Positions 41,891 to 50,603 of a stretch of DNA of 64,000 nt are shown piece after piece. This DNA is from Acidobacteriota bacterium (lineage in GTDB: Bacteria > Acidobacteriota > Holophagae > Holophagales > Holophagaceae). The notes under the pieces were generated by a model, which saw only the letters and a list, made by a program, of their open reading frames with translations, did no database searches and was not told where the DNA came from. The stretch's first letter is position 1, and every line of letters starts with the position of its first letter. The translations under genes were made by a program, and so were the position numbers. The stretch spans positions 1-64,000 of the forward strand of contig SXYX01000014.1 in the NCBI GenBank assembly GCA_005788175.1, written 5' to 3'.

Positions 41891-42987
41891 CGGTCTACCT
41901 CACCTAGAACGACATCAAGTGTTCCAATAGCGGCGATCACATCTGCAAGTAAACGGCCTTCCGTCATTTGCGGTAGGGCTTGTAAATTAACAAAAGAGGG
42001 ACCCCGAACATGAAAACGATAAGGGTTTTGTCCACCCTTCTCCCCAACTAGGTAATACCCAAGTTCGCCTTTCGGCGCTTCAATAGGATGATAAATTTCA
42101 TTCACTTCAGATTTTAATACTTTGGGAATCTTTGCCATCACATTGCCCTCGGGGAGCCCGTCAATACATTGCTGTATGATGTGATGACTCTGTCTGAACT
42201 CTTCGAGACGAACGAGATAGCGAGCGTATGTATCCGCTTCTGTTCGGGTCGGTATTTCGAAATTCATTTCTGCATATGCGGCGTAAGGAAATGCTTTTCT
42301 GACATCATATTTGACGCCGGCAGCACGAAGAACTGGGCCCGTGACTCCGAAAGCAATACATTCATCTGCATTTATAGGAGCAATACCAATGGTTCTCCTT
42401 TTCCAGATACGATTTTCGGTCAATAAAGTCTCGTATTCATCGATACAGTCTAAGAATCTATCTTGAAAAGCTTGAACCTGCTTGATGAATCCCGGAGGAA
42501 TGTCTTCGCGCAAGCCTCCAATCCGAAAAGCTGTCGTGGTTAGACGTGCCCCACAAAATGACTCAAAGCAATCGAGAATCTGTTCGCGCTCTCGGAAGGC
42601 ATAAAGAAATACGGTCATAGCTCCAATATCTAGTGCATGAGTTCCGAGCCATAACAGATGGGAGCTGATACGATTCAGTTCTGTCATCATCGTTCGAACG
42701 TAATGAGCTCGACGCGGTACATGAATACCAAATAATTTTTCTACTGACTCTGCCCATCCAAGATTATTACTTACAGCGGCCACATAATCCATACGGTCGG
42801 TCCAGACCTGACCTTGAAAAAAAGTTTTATTCTCGCAAATCTTTTCGACTCCGCGGTGGAGGTAGCCCACAATGGGCGTGCATTTGACGATCGTTTCACC
42901 ATCGAGACGAAGTTTAACTCTAAGCACACCGTGGGTTGAAGGATGCTGAGGTCCGAGATTAATTTCTAATTCCTCATTTTTAAACAC
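41887..42987 (-). CDS. nuoD: NADH-quinone oxidoreductase subunit D
   Basis: EINLGPQHPSTHGVLRVKLRLDGE; GYLHRGVEKI; WTDRMDYVA. Confidence 0.97.
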   Translation of the reverse strand: MFKNEELEINLGPQHPSTHGVLRVKLRLDGETIVKCTPIVGYLHRGVEKICENKTFFQGQVWTDRMDYVAAVSNNLGWAESVEKLFGIHVPRRAHYVRTMMTELNRISSHLLWLGTHALDIGAMTVFLYAFREREQILDCFESFCGARLTTTAFRIGGLREDIPPGFIKQVQAFQDRFLDCIDEYETLLTENRIWKRRTIGIAPINADECIAFGVTGPVLRAAGVKYDVRKAFPYAAYAEMNFEIPTRTEADTYARYLVRLEEFRQSHHIIQQCIDGLPEGNVMAKIPKVLKSEVNEIYHPIEAPKGELGYYLVGEKGGQNPYRFHVRGPSFVNLQALPQMTEGRLLADVIAAIGTLDVVLGEVDR

Positions 42988-42998
42988 CGATCAAACTC

Positions 42999-44543
42999 CT
43001 AGTTGGCTTCTGGTTTCTTGAGATTTATATTGAGATTTCCTGCTTTTTCTAAAGACAGGCGCATTAAAACACCAGATCGATCTTCACGGAAATCTATTTC
43101 ACGCTGCCCAAGTCCTAAGGTGGGATATTCCTTGCGCAAAGGATACCCTTCCCAATCGTCGGGACAGAGAATTCGTCTAAGATCGGGATGGTTTTTAAAA
43201 CGTATTCCGAACATATCAAACACTTCTCGTTCAAGCCAATTGGCACCAGGATAAACAGATACTGCGCTTTCTACATCATAGTTTTCAGGTATTAATATGC
43301 GTAATCGCAGGCGACGTTGACGAGAAAGACTAGTCAAATGGTAAACAATAGAAAATTTAAATTCATCAGCTACAGGATAGTGCGTTGCTGTTTCATCAAC
43401 AAGCATTTCAAATTTTAATGCTGGATCATCTTTACATAATACTAATGCTTCTAGAATTGCTTCGGGAGCCACTTGACATACTAATTCTCCAGATTGTTGG
43501 AAGATTTCTTGAACGCTAGCTCCAAGCTTCTCCCTCAGATAAAGAAGTTCTGGAGCATCGGCTGAAGCGGGTACCGGAGCAATCATATCGTTATCATCTT
43601 TTTTGGGTGCAGGACGAACGGGAGCCTTGGGTGGCTCTTTGTTTTCACCGAGAGCCTTGGTTTTATTGATTTCATAATCAGCCAATTGCTTTTGCCACTT
43701 GGCTTCATCGGCAATTTTTTGTGCCTCTTGTTCGGCTAAAAAAGTCCTCAGACTTGGAAGAGGGATTGTTTTGGGCATCACTACAACTCGATTGGGTGCG
43801 GCGGCGATGTCCCAAACAAAAGATCGAACTGCATCGGGACTATGATCATGCACTGCATCGAGTTTCTTTTCGATCTTAGGCACATCTCCAAAGACGCCAT
43901 ATTTAATAACATCTACAGGGCAACCTGCAGCTGCCGAGATAATTTTTTCAACTAACGATTCCCCTAGTACTTGCTTAATTTTAGACTTTTCAAATCGATT
44001 TTCGTTTTCTTTTCCATCAAGTCGAACATCGGCTTTGATATGACAACTATCTGCTGTCACATGGAAGACTTCTGGGCACTCAGCTTCGCATGCATTACAT
44101 ACGATACAACCTTCATCAATCCAGACTTCTGTAATCCGAGGTTTCGGCGCAGAAGTTATTGTTTCGGAAATCACGGATTGAACTTTAGCCAAAGCAGGCT
44201 CAGTTTCCGCGACCATTGGAACCACAGAGGTAATAACTTCTATCGCAACCTCTACTTCAATCTTGGGAGGCTCGATAGGTATCTGTGAAATTATTTGTTC
44301 GTATTGAATTACGTTAACTGGGCATGCTACAGCCGCTGCAATAATGCTGGTTTCTAAAGATGATTGAAGTCCGTTCTGAAGGACAGATTTAGAGGAACGA
44401 TTTTCATCTTCTTGACCATCTATTCTGGCATCAGCCTTGATATGACAACTATCGGCTGTGACATGAAATACATCGGGGCATTCTGCCTCACAGGCGTTGC
44501 ATACGATACAACCTTCTTCAATCCATACTTTGGTAATAGGCAT
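42999..44543 (-). CDS. nuoC: Tandem ferredoxin-NuoC fusion: two [4Fe-4S] ferredoxin domains plus NADH-quinone oxidoreductase subunit C
   Basis: GCIVCNACEAECPDVFHVTADSCHIKAD...ACPVNVI and GCIVCNACEAECPEVFHVTADSCHIKAD...GCPVDVI followed by NuoC signature YPGANWLEREVFDMFGIRFKNHPDLRRILCPDDWEGYPLRKEYP. Confidence 0.94.
   Translation of the reverse strand: MPITKVWIEEGCIVCNACEAECPDVFHVTADSCHIKADARIDGQEDENRSSKSVLQNGLQSSLETSIIAAAVACPVNVIQYEQIISQIPIEPPKIEVEVAIEVITSVVPMVAETEPALAKVQSVISETITSAPKPRITEVWIDEGCIVCNACEAECPEVFHVTADSCHIKADVRLDGKENENRFEKSKIKQVLGESLVEKIISAAAGCPVDVIKYGVFGDVPKIEKKLDAVHDHSPDAVRSFVWDIAAAPNRVVVMPKTIPLPSLRTFLAEQEAQKIADEAKWQKQLADYEINKTKALGENKEPPKAPVRPAPKKDDNDMIAPVPASADAPELLYLREKLGASVQEIFQQSGELVCQVAPEAILEALVLCKDDPALKFEMLVDETATHYPVADEFKFSIVYHLTSLSRQRRLRLRILIPENYDVESAVSVYPGANWLEREVFDMFGIRFKNHPDLRRILCPDDWEGYPLRKEYPTLGLGQREIDFREDRSGVLMRLSLEKAGNLNINLKKPEAN
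43893..44141 (-). repeat. Ferredoxin-domain repeat copy 2 within the nuoC fusion (residues 135-217)
   Basis: Same motif layout CIVCNACEAECP...GCPVDVIKY; clearly alignable to copy 1 at DNA level. Confidence 0.9.
44298..44543 (-). repeat. Ferredoxin-domain repeat copy 1 within the nuoC fusion (residues 1-82)
   Basis: 40 of 47 residues identical to copy 2 across ITKVWIEEG...DENR / ITEVWIDEG...NENR. Confidence 0.9.
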
Positions 44544-44546
44544 TGG

Positions 44547-45062
44547 TTACCCAACAGACTCGAAAATTTCACCATAACGATCCGACATGCTGGACGTCAT
44601 AATTTTATCTTGTAGTTTTAGAAAACCATAAATCAAGCTCTCAGGACGAGGAGGACATCCAGGTATGTATACATCTACGGGGATAATTTTATCGACCCCC
44701 TGAATAGTGTGGTAACTATCAAACGGTCCCCCTGCTGTAGCGCAGGATCCCATGGCGATTACCCATTTGGGTTCTGGCATTTGATCATATAGTTTCTTGA
44801 TCACGGGAGCCATCTTATAAGTAACCGTTCCGGCGACAATCATCAAGTCCGATTGTCGTGGAGTTGCACGAAAAATTCCTGCGCCGAATCGGTCGAAATC
44901 AAAACGACTAGCACCCGCTGCCATCATTTCAATTGCACAACAGGCCAATCCAAAGGTCATCGGCCATACCGATGAGGCTCGTGCCCAATTGACTACTTTT
45001 TCTACTTTAGTAGTAATCAATATGTGTTCGAGTGATGAGGGTTGATTAAGTATAACGGACAT
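44547..45062 (-). CDS. nuoB: NADH-quinone oxidoreductase subunit B
   Basis: [43 protein letters not shown]. Confidence 0.97.
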   Translation of the reverse strand: MSVILNQPSSLEHILITTKVEKVVNWARASSVWPMTFGLACCAIEMMAAGASRFDFDRFGAGIFRATPRQSDLMIVAGTVTYKMAPVIKKLYDQMPEPKWVIAMGSCATAGGPFDSYHTIQGVDKIIPVDVYIPGCPPRPESLIYGFLKLQDKIMTSSMSDRYGEIFESVG

Positions 45063-45065
45063 GAA

Positions 45066-45419
45066 TTACTCCCAATTTAGGGCGCCTTTTGACCAAATAT
45101 AGGCGTACCCAATTAACAACAAAAACAGAAATATACCCATCTCTACTAATCCAAAAATCCATAACTCTTTCATCTGAAGAGCCCAGGGAAGCAGAAAAAC
45201 GGTTTCGACATCAAACACTAAGAAAAGGACCGCGACAAGATAATATCTAACACTGAATTTTTCTCGGGCATCAGTGGTCGTTGCAATTCCACACTCGTAG
45301 GTTGAATGCTTTGATACGCTGTAGAAACTTGGGCGAATTAAGCGAGAAAGACTCCACACTAAAGCAGGTAAGGTAAGGGATATAGCAATGAGCAACAAAA
45401 TAGGTGCATAGCCTTGCAT
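45066..45419 (-). CDS. nuoA: NADH-quinone oxidoreductase subunit A
   Basis: YECGIATTTDAREKFSVRYYLVAVLFLVFDVETVFLLPWAL. Confidence 0.95.
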   Translation of the reverse strand: MQGYAPILLLIAISLTLPALVWSLSRLIRPSFYSVSKHSTYECGIATTTDAREKFSVRYYLVAVLFLVFDVETVFLLPWALQMKELWIFGLVEMGIFLFLLLIGYAYIWSKGALNWE

Positions 45420-45537
45420 GGGATCTCCGCCTAGTTATATTGTGGGGTTTTGACAGTACTTGGGTCAATCATCTAATCAAGGGATAATAGAATTTAGACT
45501 CGACGAATCTTGCTATTTTTCTCAACACAAATAGAAA

Positions 45538-47175
45538 ATGGTCGCATTTATGAATCCATTACCCCAAAAAGGTGCACCCAAGCCTAATTCCGCTGAAGCC
45601 TCAGAAAATTCAGTGTTGAAATACATGGGTTTGTACCCCGAACTAGACCTCGCTATTGAGGCCGTGGATTTCACTTTATTCAAGTCTGTCTCACTCGATT
45701 TAATGTTGAAATACCAATTTGTCCCCGTGAAAATTTCCGGAGACAAATTAATCTTGGCCATGGTAGATCCGCTAGATGTCCGTGTTCAAGATATTTTGAG
45801 ATTTGAGATAGGTCGACCTTTAACTTTCACGGGAGCTCCCGCCCATCAGATTCAAGATGTTCTCAAGAAATCTGAGAGCGGTCAAAAAATCCTCGATGAA
45901 GCAGGCGAAGCATTAAAAGTTCAGGTACTACGGGAAGAAGATATCGTCGAAGAAGTACTCGATTTTGAAAAATTGACAGACAAAGATGAGGCGCCCATTG
46001 TTCGCCTCGTAGATACTACTATTTTTAATGCACTACAAAGGCGTGCAAGTGATATACATCTTGAAACATCTGCAACGCACATCTTGCTTAAGTACCGGAT
46101 CGATGGCAGTCTCTACTCTGCTTCTGAGCCTATCGATCGTCGATTTGCGCCATCAATCATCTCTCGAATCAAAGTCATGTCTGAATTAGATATTTCAGAG
46201 AAGCGCCAACCCCAAGATGGTCGATTCAAATTGAAAGTTCGTGGGCGCGCCATCGACTTTCGAGTATCTATTATGCCAACCATACACGGTGAAGATGCAG
46301 TCATCCGTATCTTAGATAAAGAAAATTTAACACGAGAATTCTCAGCCTTAAATTTAGATATTTTAGGCTTCTCGCCTACTGAACTCGCTCGTTTGCGTCG
46401 CTTCTCGAGAGAACCCTATGGAATGTTTCTGGTCACAGGCCCTACAGGCAGTGGAAAGACAACAACTCTTTATGCGGTCCTGAGTGAAATCAAAAATACA
46501 GAAGATAAAATCATTACAATCGAAGATCCCGTAGAATACCAACTAGAGGGTGTCACTCAAATCCCCGTCAACGAAAAAAAGGGTCTTACTTTTGCCCTAG
46601 GTTTGAGATCTATTCTTCGACACGATCCAGACAAAATATTGGTTGGAGAAATTCGAGATGCCGAAACAGCTCAAATCGCAATCCAGTCAGCTCTAACGGG
46701 TCATTTAGTTTTCACAACGGTCCATGCTAATAACGTTTTTGATGTCATTGGTCGATTCACACACATGGGTATCTCAACGGCAAATTTTGTATCCTCTCTC
46801 AACTGTATTCTCGCTCAACGCTTGGTCAAAATCCTTTGCCCTGCTTGTAAGCGTCCCCATCAACCCACTCAAGAAGAACTCCAAATGAACGGAGTTCAAT
46901 CTGATTGGGCTGTAGGAGGAACCTTCTTTGAAAAACAAGGTTGTGTTGAATGTACAGGAACGGGCTTTAAAGGTAGGCAAGCCATTGTAGAGTTTCTCGG
47001 CTTAAACGATGAAATGAGAGAGAAGCTTTATCAAAATGCCCCACTCAGAGAACTTAAATCCCTAGCCAAACAGCATGGTATGCAAACACTCCGAGAAAGT
47101 GCTCTTGAAAAAGTAAAACTTGGACTTACCACTTTTCAGGAAATCAATAAGGTTACTTTCCGAGAGGGACTTTAG
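45538..47175 (+). CDS. Type IV pilus/type II secretion assembly ATPase (PilB/GspE family)
   Basis: RASDIHLE, GPTGSGKTTTLYAVLSEI, GEIRDAETAQIAIQSALTGHLVFTTVHAN; zinc motif CPACKRPH...CVECTGTGFKGR. Confidence 0.93.
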   Translation: MVAFMNPLPQKGAPKPNSAEASENSVLKYMGLYPELDLAIEAVDFTLFKSVSLDLMLKYQFVPVKISGDKLILAMVDPLDVRVQDILRFEIGRPLTFTGAPAHQIQDVLKKSESGQKILDEAGEALKVQVLREEDIVEEVLDFEKLTDKDEAPIVRLVDTTIFNALQRRASDIHLETSATHILLKYRIDGSLYSASEPIDRRFAPSIISRIKVMSELDISEKRQPQDGRFKLKVRGRAIDFRVSIMPTIHGEDAVIRILDKENLTREFSALNLDILGFSPTELARLRRFSREPYGMFLVTGPTGSGKTTTLYAVLSEIKNTEDKIITIEDPVEYQLEGVTQIPVNEKKGLTFALGLRSILRHDPDKILVGEIRDAETAQIAIQSALTGHLVFTTVHANNVFDVIGRFTHMGISTANFVSSLNCILAQRLVKILCPACKRPHQPTQEELQMNGVQSDWAVGGTFFEKQGCVECTGTGFKGRQAIVEFLGLNDEMREKLYQNAPLRELKSLAKQHGMQTLRESALEKVKLGLTTFQEINKVTFREGL

Positions 47176-48925
47176 AGTCCGCTTTATGAGTCAATTCGTA
47201 TTCAAGACTCTGTAATTTTTTAAGCCGTGAATAGAGTCCATCGGATTTAGCTAATTCCTCAGAGGTTCCCTCTTGAATAATTTGACCTTCTTCAAGTACT
47301 AAAATTTTCTGACATGATTCTGCTACAAATACCCGATGCGAAGTTAAGATGAGAGTTGTCTTACCAAGATAAGATCTAAGGTTAATAAGAATTTGGCTTT
47401 CGGTTTCTGCATCAACAGCTGATAGTGCATCATCGAGAAGAATAAGTCGAGGACGACGAAGCAGTGCACGAGCCAAGGCAGTCCGCTGACGCTCTCCACC
47501 ACTCAAAATGACACCGCGCTCTCCTACGACCGTATCCAGGCCTTGTGGTAATCGTTTGATTAAATCATCCATACAGACAACCCGAGTAACTTCGTGAATC
47601 TCTTCGAGAGATGCTTGCGGATAGCCCATAGTCAAATTTTTACGCAACGATTCGGAAAACAAAAAAGCTTCTTGGGGAACCCATCCTAAATTTTCCCAGT
47701 GTTTTCTTAAAGAAGTTTCATCTAAGATTTTTGAATCGACAAATACTTGACCACTTTGGGGGTGGCGAAGTCCTGCTAAAACTTGTAGCAAAATAGTTTT
47801 GCCAGAGCCAACACCGCCTACGATAGCTAGGGATGTCCCCGCAGAGAGGGAAAGACTTAAGGGGCCCAAGCCTCTGGAGCTCTCGAAGCGATAAACTAGA
47901 TCTTTGACCTCAAGAGAAGCAGGTTCTGAAATTGAAATGGATATAGAAGGAGGATCAAGGGGCCTCTCAATGGGAGCCATCAGTTCATCAATACGTGTCT
48001 GGCCAGCACGTGCTCGCTCAAAAAGATTGATAGCCCAACCAAGAGACATCACAGGCCACGCTAGGGTTACCAAGTAACCTGAAAAAGCCGTCAGATCTCC
48101 TAGGCTTAAAGCTTGTTGGAGATATAAAGTACCTCCATAACCAATTAAAGACAGAGTAGCAAGAGCTCCTATAAACATTGCCATAGGGCCGTAAGCACCA
48201 TAAATCACGTTTTGTTTCATGCTTAACGTCGCGTGCGCGCGACTGAGATTATCAAATTTTTCTACGCGCATACTCTCTAAGCCAAAAGCCTGTACAACGC
48301 GCTCACCACTTATAGTCTCATGACTAAAAGTACTTAAATTAGAGAAAGCTACTTGGAGTTTTTCTTGCACTGCATGGCTCAGTCGTCCAAGGAAATAAAA
48401 TCCAAATGCTAATAGAGAAAACGGAAGCATAACAGCCACCGTTAATTTCCAACTAGTAGAGAACATCAAACTAAGGGTTACAGGTAAGACACTAGCTACT
48501 TGTAAAAAACTTAAGAGTCCTGGACCTGTGGCCATTCGAACGGTACTGACATCCTCCCCAATTCGACTCATGAGATCCCCAATTTTTTGACGTTCATAAA
48601 AAATATATGGGCGGGTAAGGAGAAAATCATAAATTTCTTCGCGTTGCTCTTTTTCTATTTCACGAGAAAGCCCGATGAGATATTTACGCATTATGTATCT
48701 ACCTACACCGGCAAGAGCAGTAAAAATAAGCATCCAGAGTAAAAAAACGCGAGACTGATCCCAGTTTTTTACCTCCAAACTATATACTGCTTTCCCAGAC
48801 CAATAGGGAACAAAACTAGCTGCTGTACTACAGGCAATCGTTGCCAAAAGACCTAAGATAAGGGTTTTTTTGTGGGGTACGACGAGAGGCCACCACCATA
48901 GCCGTTTTAACAAATCTGACAGCAA
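47153..48925 (-). CDS. ABC transporter, fused permease/ATPase (MsbA/MdlB-like)
   Basis: Walker A GGVGSGKTILLQVL; signature LSGGERQRTALARALLRRPRLILLDDALSAVD. Confidence 0.92.
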   Translation of the reverse strand: MLSDLLKRLWWWPLVVPHKKTLILGLLATIACSTAASFVPYWSGKAVYSLEVKNWDQSRVFLLWMLIFTALAGVGRYIMRKYLIGLSREIEKEQREEIYDFLLTRPYIFYERQKIGDLMSRIGEDVSTVRMATGPGLLSFLQVASVLPVTLSLMFSTSWKLTVAVMLPFSLLAFGFYFLGRLSHAVQEKLQVAFSNLSTFSHETISGERVVQAFGLESMRVEKFDNLSRAHATLSMKQNVIYGAYGPMAMFIGALATLSLIGYGGTLYLQQALSLGDLTAFSGYLVTLAWPVMSLGWAINLFERARAGQTRIDELMAPIERPLDPPSISISISEPASLEVKDLVYRFESSRGLGPLSLSLSAGTSLAIVGGVGSGKTILLQVLAGLRHPQSGQVFVDSKILDETSLRKHWENLGWVPQEAFLFSESLRKNLTMGYPQASLEEIHEVTRVVCMDDLIKRLPQGLDTVVGERGVILSGGERQRTALARALLRRPRLILLDDALSAVDAETESQILINLRSYLGKTTLILTSHRVFVAESCQKILVLEEGQIIQEGTSEELAKSDGLYSRLKKLQSLEYELTHKADSKVPLGK

Positions 48926-49019
48926 AGGAACCTCTCTATCTTTAGATTAACAAGAATTAAGAAATTCGTCCCTTTCTAAGGGTAAGATACAGAACAGAAA
49001 TAATATAGAAAAAGGTCAG

Positions 49020-49484
49020 ATGAACTTGGTGGGTAAAAAAATTCCTCCGTTTAATCTTGTTGATGTGGATGGATTTGTCATTGATGAGAGCCTCTTCAAA
49101 GGCCAATGGACGGTGCTTTATGCCTATCCAAAAGACGCGACTCCGGGATGCACACAAGAGTCTTGTGATTTTCGGGATATGTGGTCGAAGCTCAAGCGAA
49201 TGAAAGTTCAAATTCTTGGTATTAGTCGAGATAGTTATGCTAGCCATAAGAAATTTACTGATAAGTACGAACTTCCTTTTCCACTATTGTCAGATCCAGA
49301 TGCAAAACTCTTGAAGCCCCTGGGGGCTTTCGGTAAAAAAGTAATGTATGGAAAAGAGATTACAGGAATTATTCGATCAACATTCATTGTCGATCCAAGA
49401 GGAGTTATTCGTTTCACTTGGCCCAAGGTATCGGTGAAGGGTCACGTAGACGAGGTGATTGAACGGATTAAGGCACTCAAATAA
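49020..49484 (+). CDS. bcp: Peroxiredoxin, Bcp/PrxQ type
   Basis: AYPKDATPGCTQESCDFRDMW; FPLLSDPDAKLLKPLGAFGKK. Confidence 0.92.
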   Translation: MNLVGKKIPPFNLVDVDGFVIDESLFKGQWTVLYAYPKDATPGCTQESCDFRDMWSKLKRMKVQILGISRDSYASHKKFTDKYELPFPLLSDPDAKLLKPLGAFGKKVMYGKEITGIIRSTFIVDPRGVIRFTWPKVSVKGHVDEVIERIKALK

Positions 49485-49504
49485 AATCAAAAGAAAATTT
49501 TATA

Positions 49505-49738
49505 TTAGTGGCTGATCTTCATATGATTGTTAGTCCACCAACGATCTATGATCCAATACCAAAAACCGCTCATCAAGGGTCCCAGGATTGCGGCTGTCCC
49601 AGCTACTTGAAACTCAGCTCCAGTGATAAGTGAGATCGCAACGGTTTCAATAAAAATATGGCCTACGGTATATATAATAGTTCGGACAGTTGTTGCCGTA
49701 TAACTTACTTTGAAAAGTGAGCCGAGATATTCTTTCAT
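49505..49738 (-). CDS. DUF2061-like small membrane protein
   Basis: MKEYLGSLFKVSYTATTVRTIIYTVGHIFIETVAISLITG...WYWIIDRWW; start at 49738 preferred over 49855. Confidence 0.6.
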   Translation of the reverse strand: MKEYLGSLFKVSYTATTVRTIIYTVGHIFIETVAISLITGAEFQVAGTAAILGPLMSGFWYWIIDRWWTNNHMKISH

Positions 49739-49760
49739 TCTGTTTCTCCTAGGAATTTTT

Positions 49761-50525
49761 TTAAAGGGCCATAATACTGTAACCGCCGTCAACGTATAAG
49801 ACCTGTCCAGTGATACCCCTACCCATATCACAAAGAAGGAATACTCCAGCGTCACCGACCTCCTCTAACTCTGTATTTTTTCTGAGAGGAGCCTTGGTTC
49901 GATGTAAATCTAATATGGAAGAGAAGCCTCCGATGCCGGCTGCAGCAAGAGTCTTAATCGGTCCAGAAGAAATACAATTAACCCGTATATGTGAGGGGCC
50001 GAGATCGTTGGCAAGATAGCGAGTAGCACTTTCAAGAGCAGCTTTTGCAACACCCATGACATTGTAGTTCGGCATGACCCTTTCGCTGCCCAGATAAGAG
50101 AGTGCCAGAATACTTCCTCCATGTGCCATGAGGGGTTTGGCAGCATGCGCCAATACAGGAAGGGAGTAGGTGCTAATATCGAGCGCTGTCCTGAAATCTT
50201 CTCGAGTGGTGCTAACAAAATCACCTTCAAGCGCCTGACGGGGAGCGTAAGCAACGGCATGAACAAGGAAATCGATTTTTCCCCAAGACTTTTCGAGATG
50301 AGTGAAACCTTGTTTGACCTGAAGATCGTCGCTAACATCCATTTGGAATAAAAGAGAGCCTGGAAGATCATTCGTTAATTCTTTAACATTTTCGCCTAAT
50401 CGCTCACTTTGGAAACTAAAAGCACATTGGGCTCCTTGCTCTACGCAACGTTGTGCAATAGCCCAAGCAATAGATCGCTTATTGGCTACTCCTACAACGA
50501 GACCTTTTTTTCCGGCCATAAGCAT
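49761..50525 (-). CDS. fabI: Enoyl-[ACP] reductase (NADH)
   Basis: GLVVGVANKRSIAWAIAQ; YNVMGVAKAALESATRYLANDLG; VLYVDGGYSIM. Confidence 0.94.
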   Translation of the reverse strand: MLMAGKKGLVVGVANKRSIAWAIAQRCVEQGAQCAFSFQSERLGENVKELTNDLPGSLLFQMDVSDDLQVKQGFTHLEKSWGKIDFLVHAVAYAPRQALEGDFVSTTREDFRTALDISTYSLPVLAHAAKPLMAHGGSILALSYLGSERVMPNYNVMGVAKAALESATRYLANDLGPSHIRVNCISSGPIKTLAAAGIGGFSSILDLHRTKAPLRKNTELEEVGDAGVFLLCDMGRGITGQVLYVDGGYSIMAL

Positions 50526-50603
50526 AGTAGAACTCCTGGTCATAATTTTAAATATGCATACAAACTTGCTTGCATACTAGGATTAAGTATATTTACGTTA
50601 ACG

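Noticed and set aside
43971-44615. Two similar plus-strand ORFs (43971..44288 and 44364..44615) that look like a repeated small cysteine-containing protein
   Set aside because: They are antisense shadows of the duplicated ferredoxin domains in nuoC; similarity follows from the coding repeat
32552-45419. Antisense ORFs within nuo/atp genes (e.g. 34488..34790, 38527..38730, 41523..41777)
   Set aside because: No recognisable domains, and every one lies opposite a strongly conserved gene
50409-50603. Extended N terminus of the TPR protein as listed in the ORF track
   Set aside because: Antisense to fabI and lacking signal-peptide logic; the start at 50604/50622 gives a normal signal peptide
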